From: Clostridiaceae bacterium UBA6085
GTDB lineage: Bacteria > Bacillota > Clostridia > Clostridiales > Clostridiaceae
Assembly (NCBI GenBank): GCA_002428605.1
Contig: DIXH01000085.1
Coordinates: 17,051 to 39,895 of the forward strand
Length of the DNA stretch: 22,845 nt
Reading direction: 5' to 3'
A model generated the notes under the pieces. It was not told where the DNA came from, ran no database searches, and worked only from the letters and a program-made list of their open reading frames with translations. Position 1 is the stretch's first letter; the number at the start of each line of letters is the position of its first letter. This document shows positions 1 to 7,484 of the stretch, one piece after another. A program made the position numbers and the translations under genes.

Positions 1-299
1 AATGTTGAGGCAACCAGTGAAAGTATCCTTGCTGATGCTGCAGAGCTTCCCAGGACTTTGAAGACCAAGGCTTCAAGGCTGTGATAGAGCCATCTGAAGG
101 GGTGCACGACTCTTGGATAAAGGTCGAAGAAGGGCTCTGTAACTGCAAAGGACTTCTGCCCTACCATCTCGTCTGTAATTCCCTTTAGCCACAGCTCATC
201 TGAGTGTACTGTGGGAAATTCCATGATTGTCATAAGGTTTGCAATGAAATATATGAGGAGAGAAACTCCGGTTATTGTTTTTTTAGTAAGTTTTTCCAC
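1..299 (-). CDS. GT39-like membrane glycosyltransferase, N-terminal part (runs off window)
   Basis: On the minus strand a GTG start (299-297) lies 6 bases after a perfect AGGAGG (306-311), and the frame stays open for 99 codons to the window edge. The product starts with a short basic stretch and a hydrophobic segment (about residues 8-26). A HSDELW motif follows, with Asp34-Glu35 in the expected first extracytoplasmic loop, and then a region resembling HP...G.SA..AR.LS. This order (first membrane helix, acidic pair, HP, then GxSxxxxRxxS) is typical of GT39/ArnT/PMT_2-like enzymes that move sugars from polyprenyl-phosphate donors at the outer membrane face. The C-terminal membrane domain is not in the window, so the donor and acceptor are unknown. 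It is divergent from the lacI-type gene and probably unrelated to it. Confidence 0.65.
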   Translation of the reverse strand, partial: MEKLTKKTITGVSLLIYFIANLMTIMEFPTVHSDELWLKGITDEMVGQKSFAVTEPFFDLYPRVVHPFRWLYHSLEALVFKVLGSSAASARILSLVAST

Positions 300-311
300 T
301 ATTTTCCTCCT

Positions 312-828
312 GAAGCTTCGTGGTTTCAAAAGCCGATACATTTACATTATATCTCCAATGTCAATAAAGTGAGAAGTATCTGAACCTTCTCCTCATTTAG
401 TACTGTAAGGGTATTTTAGCTTTACTTTCAGTCTGAAGATTAATTGAAAGACATGATGGATTTTCGATATGAGCATGTGGCCTTTTTCAAGTCGGATAAG
501 TTAAGGCTGTTAATACCGGCAGGTAAGAAAGGTGATCAATGCGCATTTTTGGATATAGTTACAAGTACATAGTAAAAAGACTTGGTTCTTGGGGCGCACC
601 TTTAAAATTAAGGGAAATGGGGTTCTGATTGAGTAATGAATACTATTGTGATGATTGGGCTAATTATTAAAATAAAGGAGCATTTGGAACCGAGCAGAAA
701 AACCTGAAGCATTCTAAACAATCATTTGAACGAAATTGGAACACTAAGTAAAAATGCATTCCCGGTGAAAGTACAAAAAATAGTGAAAATATGATATTAT
801 TAAAAAAATTGATGAAGAGAGTTGTGTC
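312..828. other. Intergenic region between divergent genes
   Basis: This is a 517-bp AT-rich stretch between the minus-strand membrane protein and the LacI-type regulator. I see no convincing gene. It holds a 6-bp inverted repeat (GAGAAG 371-376, CTTCTC 386-391) and a weak possible promoter for the regulator (TTGAAC 726-731, 17-bp spacer, TAAAAA 749-754). On the minus strand a TTGACA (364-359) could be a -35 box for the left gene, but the matching -10 is poor. The spacing is long for a simple divergent promoter region. Confidence 0.5.
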
Positions 829-1797
829 ATGGCAAATATTAAAGATGTAGCTAAGGAAGCGGGACTTGCAGTTGCAACAGTCTCCAGAGTACTAAATAAT
901 CGAGGTTATATTAGTGATTTAACTAGAAACAAAGTATATGATGCTATGGAGCGTCTGAACTACAAGCCTAATGAGATTGCAAGGTCATTGTTCAGGCGTA
1001 AGTCCAATATCATTGGTGTCATAGTGCCCCGGGTTTCACATCCGTTTTTTTCAGAACTCGTCAATCATATAGAATCTTTTGCTTATGAAGCCGGATATAA
1101 GGTGCTGATATGCAATTCCTATGCTGACAGCGCAAAAGAACGGGACTATCTCGAGATGATTAGGAGCAACCAGGTCGATGGATTTATTGCATCGATCTAT
1201 ACCTCAGATACAAGTGACTACATTGAGCCGGGCATGCCTTTGGTAATATTGGACCGTAACATAATGGGGATTCCTTACATAGCATCCGACCATTACACAG
1301 GCGGTCTTTTGGCAACCAACCTGCTGATAGAGAAGGGATGCAGGAAGATCGCCCATATTAGCGGTGAGCTGGGAGTAGACATTTTGGCGAATAACCGAAG
1401 CCAGGCCTTCATTGACGTGGCAAGGGAAAAGAACATTGATTTTGTCATCGAACAATCAAGACTTTCAGGATTTGAGGATTACAAGAAGGTTGTCACCAAG
1501 GTATTTCAAGATCATCCGGATATTGACGGGATATTTGCAGGAAGTGACATCATAGCAGCTTCGATAATACATGTGTCCAGCCTACTTGGGAAATCTGTTC
1601 CAAGGGACCTCAAGATTGTTGGATATGATGATATTGATATGGCTGCAATGACAGTACCACCTTTGACAACCATCAGGCAGGACATTGAAAAGATAGGTCA
1701 GATGGCCGTTAAGACCTTGCTGGATAGAATAGATGAAAAAGAAGTGTCAATGGAGAATGTGCTTCCCGTTAACCTGGTGGTAAGGGGTACTGCATAG
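829..1797 (+). CDS. LacI/GalR-family transcriptional regulator
   Basis: This is a sugar-responsive DNA-binding repressor of 322 residues, the usual family length. The N-terminal HTH is clear (IKDVAKEAG at 4-12, then VATVSRVLNN at 15-24), followed by the hinge-helix motif LNYKPN (43-48). A periplasmic-binding-like effector domain starts near residue 60 and includes GYDD (265-268) followed by PPLTTIRQD. Recognition-helix residues Val15-Ala16 and Arg20 correspond to the LacI Tyr17/Gln18/Arg22 specificity positions. ATG 829 follows a weak GAAGAGAG site. A strong terminator ends the gene, so it is monocistronic. The adjacent promoter has two LacI-type palindromes, so it most likely represses the carbohydrate cluster until an intermediate of that pathway binds. 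The inducer cannot be read from the sequence. Confidence 0.93.
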   Translation: MANIKDVAKEAGLAVATVSRVLNNRGYISDLTRNKVYDAMERLNYKPNEIARSLFRRKSNIIGVIVPRVSHPFFSELVNHIESFAYEAGYKVLICNSYADSAKERDYLEMIRSNQVDGFIASIYTSDTSDYIEPGMPLVILDRNIMGIPYIASDHYTGGLLATNLLIEKGCRKIAHISGELGVDILANNRSQAFIDVAREKNIDFVIEQSRLSGFEDYKKVVTKVFQDHPDIDGIFAGSDIIAASIIHVSSLLGKSVPRDLKIVGYDDIDMAAMTVPPLTTIRQDIEKIGQMAVKTLLDRIDEKEVSMENVLPVNLVVRGTA

Positions 1798-1826
1798 CTG
1801 TTTAATAAACTTTAAATATCATAACA

Positions 1827-1862
1827 AGTGCTCTGGGAATCAGTTTCCTGGGGCATTTTTTT
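1827..1862 (+). terminator. Rho-independent terminator of the lacI-type gene
   Basis: A 13-bp stem (1827-1839 with 1845-1857, including four G-T wobbles) closes a TCAGT loop and runs into seven T residues (1856-1862). It lies 30 bases after the stop codon and separates the regulator from the transporter promoter. Confidence 0.9.
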
Positions 1863-1900
1863 CGTCGGGAAAACTGAAAAAATAATTTTACAATAAAATA

Positions 1901-1916
1901 TGTTAACCGATTGACA
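1901..1916 (+). promoter_or_regulatory. LacI-type operator O1, overlapping the -35 box
   Basis: TGTTAACCGATTGACA is a 16-bp imperfect palindrome with a central CG, typical of LacI-family operators. It matches the reverse complement of O2 (1923-1938) at 14 of 16 positions. Its last six bases are the -35 hexamer TTGACA, so a bound repressor would block RNA polymerase. Confidence 0.75.
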
Positions 1917-1939
1917 TACGTGTGTAAAACGGTTAACAT
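1911..1939 (+). promoter_or_regulatory. Sigma-A-type promoter of the GPH transporter
   Basis: A perfect TTGACA (1911-1916) is separated by exactly 17 bp from TAACAT (1934-1939). The predicted transcript starts near 1946, about 30 bases before the transporter ATG. Both hexamers are embedded in LacI-type operators. Confidence 0.82.
1923..1938 (+). promoter_or_regulatory. LacI-type operator O2, overlapping the -10 box
   Basis: TGTAAAACGGTTAACA is a 16-bp palindrome-like site with a central CG. It is O1 in inverted orientation. The two centres are 22 bp apart (about two helical turns), so two repressor dimers would bind on the same face of the helix. Confidence 0.75.
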
Positions 1940-1962
1940 AAACGTGTAAACATTTAGATTAT

Positions 1963-1969
1963 GGAGGGG
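1963..1969 (+). promoter_or_regulatory. Ribosome binding site that decides the transporter start
   Basis: GGAGGGG lies 6 bases before ATG 1976. The in-frame ATG at 1961 overlaps this site and has none of its own, so translation most likely begins at 1976. Confidence 0.85.
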
Positions 1970-1975
1970 CATAAA

Positions 1976-3364
1976 ATGAAATTATTTACCAGGTCAGAAG
2001 ATCCTAATGCATCACTCGGTATTGCAGAGAGAAGTGCCTATTTGATTGGCAACGCAGGTACGGCACTCATTAATACCGTGGTCGCATCCTTCATCATGTT
2101 CTATTACACTGATGTGCTGATATTGAATGCGGGAATAATTGGTACGATTCTATTGGTGTCACGAATGCTGGACGGAGTAACAGACATAATTATGGGTTTT
2201 ATAGTGGATCGGACACACTCAAAACATGGAAATGCCAGAGTCTGGATCATAAGAACCTGCATACCATTTGCAATAAGCGGCATCCTGCTGATTACTGTTC
2301 CCAGCGGAGCGACAGACTTGATTAAGTATGTCTATGTTTTTATAACATATAACCTTTTCAATTCCATATTCCTGACAGCGCTGTATGTCCCTTATAACGC
2401 GATGGTGGTCAATATCACCAGCAATCCCTATGAGAGAGGTCTTCTCGGGATCTTCGCGATGGGTGGTGCGGTAGTAGGAACTTTGGCAGTGCAGTCCACA
2501 ATCGACAGTGCGACAAAGTCTTTGGGCGGTGGAACGGATGCTTGGCAGAAGGTCATAGCTGTCTATGCGCTTTGCGGATTGATTGCCCATCTCATCTGCT
2601 TCTTCTTTACAAGGGAGCGAACTGGTATTGCTAAGAAGATGTCAGGTTCAGGACACAAGGTTGATACTCGACTTGAATTGAAAGCGCTCTTTTCAAACAA
2701 ATACTGGCTTATCTCAGTTGGAACTGTTTTTCTCGCACTGTTTTCAACAAGCATGCTTGGAGGCAGCGGCATGTATTTCGCAAAAGGAGTGCTTGGTGAT
2801 ACAGCTTATTATGCCCAGTTCGCAAATGCCATGGCAATCACCCAGATGATAGTTCTTTTTGTATCATTCGTTTTCATCAAGAGATTCGGGAAGAGAAATA
2901 CGATGATGGCTGGTTTGGGCCTCATTTCGTTGGCTTGCCTCGTTCAGGGCTTTGCTGGCGGGAATCTGACGGTCATAATCGGCTGCAGCATAGTGAAGGG
3001 TATAGGTGGCGGATTGGCAGCAGGTGGCTTGTATGGTCTTGTAGCTGATACCATTGATTACGGCGAATGGAAGACAGGCATGAAATCTGAAGGAGTGGGG
3101 ATGGCAGCTGTAACATTTGCCACAAAGGTATCTCAAGGTTTGTCCATTGTCCTGATAGGATGGATAATACAAATCGGGCAGTATGACGCATTAGCTGCGG
3201 TACAGTCGCAGAGGGCCGTCAGCGCGATAAATATCGCTTTCAATTTTGTGCCAATGCTTTGCTGTGCGCTTGCCTGCCTGTTGCTGTGGTTCTATAAGCT
3301 GGATAGGATATTCCCGCAGATCCAAAAGGAATTGACTGAAAGAAGACTGCAGGCTGCCAATTGA
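1976..3364 (+). CDS. GPH-family (MelB-type) sugar:cation symporter
   Basis: This is an integral membrane importer of 462 residues with about 12 predicted membrane helices, of the glycoside-pentoside-hexuronide family in the MFS superfamily. The N-terminus has the family pattern: MFYYTD (42-47), then SRMLDGVTD (62-70) and IIMGFIVDRTHSKHG (71-85) with conserved Asp66, Asp70, Asp78, Arg79 and Lys83. It ends about 20 residues after the last hydrophobic segment, so it lacks the C-terminal IIA domain of LacS-type members and gives no sign of PTS control. Start 1976 is chosen for its GGAGGGG site. It is the first gene after the double-operator promoter, so it probably imports the glycoside used by the downstream enzymes. 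The family also carries glucuronides, xylosides and sucrose-like sugars, so the substrate is open. Confidence 0.9.
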   Translation: MKLFTRSEDPNASLGIAERSAYLIGNAGTALINTVVASFIMFYYTDVLILNAGIIGTILLVSRMLDGVTDIIMGFIVDRTHSKHGNARVWIIRTCIPFAISGILLITVPSGATDLIKYVYVFITYNLFNSIFLTALYVPYNAMVVNITSNPYERGLLGIFAMGGAVVGTLAVQSTIDSATKSLGGGTDAWQKVIAVYALCGLIAHLICFFFTRERTGIAKKMSGSGHKVDTRLELKALFSNKYWLISVGTVFLALFSTSMLGGSGMYFAKGVLGDTAYYAQFANAMAITQMIVLFVSFVFIKRFGKRNTMMAGLGLISLACLVQGFAGGNLTVIIGCSIVKGIGGGLAAGGLYGLVADTIDYGEWKTGMKSEGVGMAAVTFATKVSQGLSIVLIGWIIQIGQYDALAAVQSQRAVSAINIAFNFVPMLCCALACLLLWFYKLDRIFPQIQKELTERRLQAAN

Positions 3365-3790
3365 CATGGGCATTTCCTTACTGAGAAGCTGATTACTCAA
3401 TCGCGGGCTAGGCCTAAGCACTTTATGAGGATTCGGTCCTTTTAGCCGAAAAAGCCGTAGTTGAAGCGAATTATCAGGTCTGAAAGCACATTAAATGCGT
3501 TTTTGCAGACAGCAATGATCTTACCTTAAGGAATTCAGTTAGTTAACGAAATTGGAATTTTATAAGAGGCAAATATGGGTTGCCTTGATTAATCAGGCAT
3601 CTTACTTCTGGCATTAAAGAATCAGTATTGCTATGATTTGATTGAGAGCAGGGATAGCCTGAAGTTACATACTGATTCTTGAAGTAATTTATAGGATACA
3701 GGGTAAATTGTTCGCGGATGCACATTGTGCCATGGTCAGATGTGAATATCCGCGAACTGCAAAATATTATACAGGCAAAGGTGACAAAGG
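3365..3790. other. 426-bp gap inside the carbohydrate cluster
   Basis: No gene is visible. There is no convincing terminator after the transporter: a small TTCGGT/GCCGAA hairpin (3432-3450) lacks a T-tract, so read-through into the esterase is possible. An 8-bp palindrome TAGGCCTA lies at 3409-3416. A 13-bp string AACGAAATTGGAA at 3545-3557 also occurs at 729-741 upstream of the regulator, which may be chance. The main feature is the long stem-loop at 3710-3757, described separately. A TATTAT at 3765-3770 could be a -10 box, but it has no good -35 partner. Confidence 0.5.
3710..3757 (+). repeat. Long inverted repeat in the leader of the esterase gene
   Basis: Perfect 10-base arms GTTCGCGGAT (3710-3719) and ATCCGCGAAC (3748-3757) enclose a second 5-bp pairing (CACAT 3721-3725 with ATGTG 3740-3744). 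This gives a bulged 15-bp stem with a 14-base loop. It ends 33 bases before the ATG at 3791 and is not followed by a T-tract, so it is not a simple terminator. It could be an operator for a second regulator, an RNA processing or stability element, or a translational control element. Confidence 0.6.
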
Positions 3791-4951
3791 ATGAATAATT
3801 TATTACCATATCAGCTTGAAAACAGGGCGATCCATAGCACGGCACTAGCTTTCAACAGGCAGATGCCGCTAAGCGTGAGGCGTATGACTGTGTTGGATAT
3901 AGACTCGGATGAAATGCCGCCAGGCGTGGTTGTTACTGATGACGGGAGCTTGATGGTTTCATTCTACGGACCATACGCTAATGCAGTTGATGTTTGGCTT
4001 GATAACATACGGACTCAGCTGAAGAAAGATGAAAAGGGAATATGGAGTGGCAGGATCCCGTTTTCAAGTGCCGGCCATAAACCCATAAGGTTTTCAATCG
4101 ATGGGACAGATGTCCTGAATCCACTGGCTCCAATCGGGTTTGGTGCCTCAAAACCTATGAACTGCATTGACATACCTGAGACTGAGTGTGATTTCTACTA
4201 CCTGAAGGATGTAGAGCACGGAACTGTGTGTAGTGAGATATTCAAATCTACGGTAACGGGTGAGTTTGAGGAATGCCTGGTCTATACTCCACCAGGATAC
4301 ATGAGGGGCAATGAAGCGTTCCCAATACTATATTTACAGCACGGACACGGCGAGAATGAAAAATGCTGGCTATATCAGGGAAAGATAAACTTTATAATGG
4401 ACAACCTGATATCCGAAGGAAATGGCACACCATGCCTGATTGTGATGTGCAATGGCATGGTACAGTCAAAGGACAGGGCAGGCGAATGCATTGTCGATCC
4501 TTATGTTTTTGAGCAGGTCCTTCTGGACGACGTTATTCCATTCGTGGAAAATCGTTACAGGGTGAAGCAAGGCAAGGTGAACAGAGCGCTGGCTGGGCTA
4601 TCGATGGGGTCGATGCAGACGAGCATTATTGCTTTCAGGCATCCGGATTTGTTTGCCTGGGCAGGATTATTCAGCGGGTTTTTACGAAATAAGCTCGGTG
4701 ATGATGACGGCCATCTTGAAATCCTGAATGAGCCCGAGAGGTTAAGCCGTGAATTCAGTCTGATATTCAGAGCAATGGGAATTGAAGATGAATATTTGGG
4801 GGATTTCCTCGAGGATGACTTGATGCTGAAGGAAAAAGGCTTCCTATCTGAGACAAGCGGGCCTTTTGTCAGGAAGACCTACAGCGGAGCTCATGAATGG
4901 CAGGTATGGCGCAAGTGTGCACATGATTTCCTGAAAATTATATTTAAGTAG
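3791..4951 (+). CDS. CE1-type putative esterase (enterochelin esterase/feruloyl esterase-like)
   Basis: This is a 386-residue alpha/beta hydrolase of the Pfam Esterase (PF00756) type. The N-terminal part (about 40-130) looks like the all-beta E-set/CBM48-like domain often found before this fold. The catalytic domain (about 150-386) shows the oxyanion region YLQHGHGENEKCW (181-193), the nucleophile elbow GLSMG (269-273, Ser271) and GAHEW (366-370, His368). Glu332/Asp333 after the I-F-R-A-M-G strand are acid candidates. Homologues remove acyl groups from xylan, feruloylated sugars or siderophores. There is no signal peptide, so it should act in the cytoplasm on an imported ester. AAAGGTGA (3777-3784) supports ATG 3791. 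Its stop abuts the kinase start. The acyl group and sugar are unknown. Confidence 0.85.
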   Translation: MNNLLPYQLENRAIHSTALAFNRQMPLSVRRMTVLDIDSDEMPPGVVVTDDGSLMVSFYGPYANAVDVWLDNIRTQLKKDEKGIWSGRIPFSSAGHKPIRFSIDGTDVLNPLAPIGFGASKPMNCIDIPETECDFYYLKDVEHGTVCSEIFKSTVTGEFEECLVYTPPGYMRGNEAFPILYLQHGHGENEKCWLYQGKINFIMDNLISEGNGTPCLIVMCNGMVQSKDRAGECIVDPYVFEQVLLDDVIPFVENRYRVKQGKVNRALAGLSMGSMQTSIIAFRHPDLFAWAGLFSGFLRNKLGDDDGHLEILNEPERLSREFSLIFRAMGIEDEYLGDFLEDDLMLKEKGFLSETSGPFVRKTYSGAHEWQVWRKCAHDFLKIIFK

Positions 4952-5968
4952 GTGATGGGACTGTTCGGTTTAGAAGATAAGATAATATTTGAGGACAAGA
5001 AGAATGATGTTCTTTCTGTGGGAGAACTTATCATAGACATGGTTGCGACAGATTACAGTGATGATTTCAGTTGCGGTACATATGAACGACTGTTTGGCGG
5101 AGCTCCTGCCAATATTGCGATGAATGTCAGGAGACTAGGTGCAAGGTCTATGATAGCTTCAGCTGTCGGAAAGGATGGGATGGGACATTTCCTGATAAGT
5201 AAGGTTGAAGATGCAGGACTGGATCCAAGTTTAATCGAGCGGGTAGATAACTCGACAAGCATGGTATTGGTATCGAGGAGCAGAAATACGCCAGTTCCCA
5301 TATTTTATAGGGACGCGGATTACCATCTTTCATTTGGAGAAAAGCTTGAGAAGGCAGTAAGGGACTCGAAGATAGTTCATTTTTCATGCTGGCCTTTATC
5401 GAGGATGCCTGCTAGAAAGACGATAGAGAGGGTGATCACAGCAGCGAAAGAAAATGGTTGCCTTGTATGTTTTGACCCGAATTATCACGACATGCTCTGG
5501 GAGAAGGGCGAGGATGGAGTTTCATATGTAAAATCCATCATACGAGAGGTGGATGTGATAAAACCATCGGAAGTCGATGCCGAGAGACTTTTTGGACAGA
5601 ACACCAGTGAAAATCAAGTTAAGAAGTTTCTCGACCTTGGTGCTAAGCTAGTAATAATGACATTGGGAGGTGAAGGAGCTATAGTCTCTAATGGCAAAGA
5701 AACCATCAGATTCAATACCCTGGCTTCTGAAATAGCGGATACCACAGGTGCGGGAGATGCCTTCTGGTCTGGGTTCTACACTGCTGCGATCAAAGGATAC
5801 AGAATAAAGGATTCTCTGGAACTGGGATTTGCAGTCAGTGCATTTAAGCTTAAGCATGTCGGGGCATTGGTTAATCTGCCTGAGCTTGAAGCGATAGGGG
5901 AAATGTACGGTCTTATAGGGACCGATCATCTGGAAAAATTAGATTTTTACAGGAGTAATGATAAATGA
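4952..5968 (+). CDS. PfkB-family carbohydrate kinase (fructokinase-like)
   Basis: This is a ribokinase-fold sugar kinase of 338 residues, close to the usual family length plus a short N-terminal tail. It has the N-terminal signature GGAPANIA (49-56), FDPNYHDMLW (174-183) as in fructokinases, KPSEVDAERLFG (204-215), and the C-terminal signature DTTGAGDAF (263-271) with catalytic base Asp269 and the anion hole. It should phosphorylate a free sugar with ATP in the cytoplasm. The GTG at 4952 directly follows the esterase stop; ATG 4955 is an alternative, and translational coupling is likely because no separate ribosome site has normal spacing. With the GH13_18 phosphorylase downstream, the natural substrate would be the ketose released by phosphorolysis, for example fructose. 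PfkB specificity cannot be fixed from motifs alone. Confidence 0.88.
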   Translation: MMGLFGLEDKIIFEDKKNDVLSVGELIIDMVATDYSDDFSCGTYERLFGGAPANIAMNVRRLGARSMIASAVGKDGMGHFLISKVEDAGLDPSLIERVDNSTSMVLVSRSRNTPVPIFYRDADYHLSFGEKLEKAVRDSKIVHFSCWPLSRMPARKTIERVITAAKENGCLVCFDPNYHDMLWEKGEDGVSYVKSIIREVDVIKPSEVDAERLFGQNTSENQVKKFLDLGAKLVIMTLGGEGAIVSNGKETIRFNTLASEIADTTGAGDAFWSGFYTAAIKGYRIKDSLELGFAVSAFKLKHVGALVNLPELEAIGEMYGLIGTDHLEKLDFYRSNDK

Positions 5969-7449
5969 GATATTTTTTAAGGGAATCGCCAGAAAAACAC
6001 GGCATTAATTCGGTGGATATCATAAGATTTCTTAATGATGTCGAAGTAATTAAAAGCAATTTGCACACTTTTATGCTTTTGAAGGGAGGGGTCGTTGTTG
6101 CTGAAGGATACAGATATCCATACGAAGCAAGTCAGCTTAGGCTGCTCCACTCGGGCAGCAAAACCTTCACAGCGACAGCGATTGGGATTGCAGTTCGTGA
6201 AAAACTGCTGGATCTGGAGGACAATGTAATAAGCTTTTTTCCGGAGTATGATAGCTGTGAAATGGACAGACGATTTAAAAATATGACAGTGAAGAACTTG
6301 CTTACCATGTCTACTGGACATTCTGAAGACTCCATTTCAGTCATCACTACGAAGCAAAATTGGGTTGAGGAATTCATAAAGATGCCGCTTCAGTACGAAC
6401 CGGGAGAAAAGTTCCTCTACGACTCGGGTGCCACTTTCATGCTGTCTGCGATATTAACCAGGGTAACTGGAGTCTCCCTTGAAAAGTACCTGAAAACAAG
6501 GCTCTTTGAACCACTGGGAATAACAGGATATGAATGGGACCATAAAGACGGAATTACAACCGGAGGTTGGGGCCTTATGCTCAAGCCTGAAGATTTTGCC
6601 AAGCTGGGAGTGCTTTTTCTAGGGAAAGGTGAATTTGAAGGCAAAAGGATATTTGATCCATCGTGGGCTGATATGGCATCGTCTAAACAGATAGACACTT
6701 CCGAAATAGAGGTGAGGGATGACTGGTCAAAGGGATATTGCTTCCAGATGTGGAGAGGAAGTGAGAACACCTTTAGGGCAGATGGTGCCTTCGGTCAATT
6801 CTGCATCATAGCTCCCGACAAGGATATTGTTGCAGTGATCACTTCCGAAGACGGGGATTCACAGGAATTGCTTTCACTGTTCTACAGTAAGGTACTTTCC
6901 AAAGCAAAGGACAAGATGGTATTCCCAGATTGCAGCAAGCAGATCGAGCTGTCAAGAATGCTGTGTAATATGTCCAAACCCATTGTTTTTGATGCCACTT
7001 CATCCTATCTGGAAGAGAGATTAAGCGGAAGGAAGTATCTGGTAGGATTTGATGGCATGGAACTGGAGATAAGCTTTGATTTTCATAATGATAGGGCTCA
7101 AATTGCCATAGGTGAAAAGCAGGTCATAGACAGTTCCAAGGTAACATTCATTAGCGGAGTGATGCAGTGTGAAATTGCCCCAGCAACATTCATAGAGTTT
7201 TTTGATAACCTGAACAGAAGCTGGAGATACTCAGCTCATCATTCTTGGGTCAATTACAATACTCTGCTTATTGACGTCTACTATACTGAAACTGCACACA
7301 GCCATCAGATCGAAGTCATTTTCGACGAAGATTCAATTGATATGAGGATAATTACCAGCATCAGAAAATATTTGGAAGTGAATGGAATAACAAGCGCAAG
7401 GCCTATAGCTTACAAGGATATCAGATTACATGGGTCAGTGGTTCAATGA
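5965..7449 (+). CDS. Serine hydrolase, class C beta-lactamase-like, with unassigned C-terminal region
   Basis: This is a 494-residue penicillin-binding-protein-fold hydrolase (Pfam Beta-lactamase PF00144 type). The SxxK motif is SGSK (Ser63-Lys66), the YxS/N motif is YDS (Tyr152-Ser154), and GAFGQ (274-278) sits where the third motif lies. The family includes esterases, D-aminopeptidases and carboxypeptidases as well as beta-lactamases. With no signal peptide and this setting, esterase activity on a small acylated sugar is more likely than antibiotic resistance. After about residue 325 there are some 170 residues with no domain I recognise, and with several beta-like stretches. The ATG overlaps the kinase stop by four bases (ATGA), and AGGAG (5951-5955) lies 9 bases upstream. 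Confidence 0.85.
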   Translation: MRYFLRESPEKHGINSVDIIRFLNDVEVIKSNLHTFMLLKGGVVVAEGYRYPYEASQLRLLHSGSKTFTATAIGIAVREKLLDLEDNVISFFPEYDSCEMDRRFKNMTVKNLLTMSTGHSEDSISVITTKQNWVEEFIKMPLQYEPGEKFLYDSGATFMLSAILTRVTGVSLEKYLKTRLFEPLGITGYEWDHKDGITTGGWGLMLKPEDFAKLGVLFLGKGEFEGKRIFDPSWADMASSKQIDTSEIEVRDDWSKGYCFQMWRGSENTFRADGAFGQFCIIAPDKDIVAVITSEDGDSQELLSLFYSKVLSKAKDKMVFPDCSKQIELSRMLCNMSKPIVFDATSSYLEERLSGRKYLVGFDGMELEISFDFHNDRAQIAIGEKQVIDSSKVTFISGVMQCEIAPATFIEFFDNLNRSWRYSAHHSWVNYNTLLIDVYYTETAHSHQIEVIFDEDSIDMRIITSIRKYLEVNGITSARPIAYKDIRLHGSVVQ

Positions 7450-7453
7450 TTTG

Positions 7454-7468
7454 CCAGCCTTCTGCTGG
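7454..7468 (+). other. Small stem-loop before the MBL-hydrolase ribosome site
   Basis: CCAGC (7454-7458) and GCTGG (7464-7468) form a perfect 5-bp stem with a CTTCT loop in the 35-bp gap before the MBL-fold gene, just ahead of its GAGGAGG site. There is no T-tract, so it is not a terminator. It may tune translation or be chance. Confidence 0.4.
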
Positions 7469-7484
7469 TTGAGGAGGAGAAATA

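Noticed and set aside
453..572. A 39-codon reading frame starting ATGATG on the + strand
   Set aside because: No ribosome binding site at the right distance, no recognisable protein, and this length is expected by chance in AT-rich DNA.
1901..1938. CcpA cre site reading of the operator region
   Set aside because: The spacing is one base per half longer than the 14-bp cre core, and two matching 16-bp copies next to a dedicated LacI-type gene fit a local operator better.
3432..3450. Terminator after the GPH transporter
   Set aside because: The TTCGGT/GCCGAA stem is short and is followed by A residues, not a T-tract, on the + strand.
3543..3845. A 100-codon minus-strand frame in the gap before the esterase
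   Set aside because: It overlaps the stem-loop and the esterase start, and shows no family pattern.
5965..7449. Antibiotic-resistance beta-lactamase
   Set aside because: No signal peptide, a long C-terminal extension and an intracellular sugar-cluster context point to an esterase or peptidase-like hydrolase.
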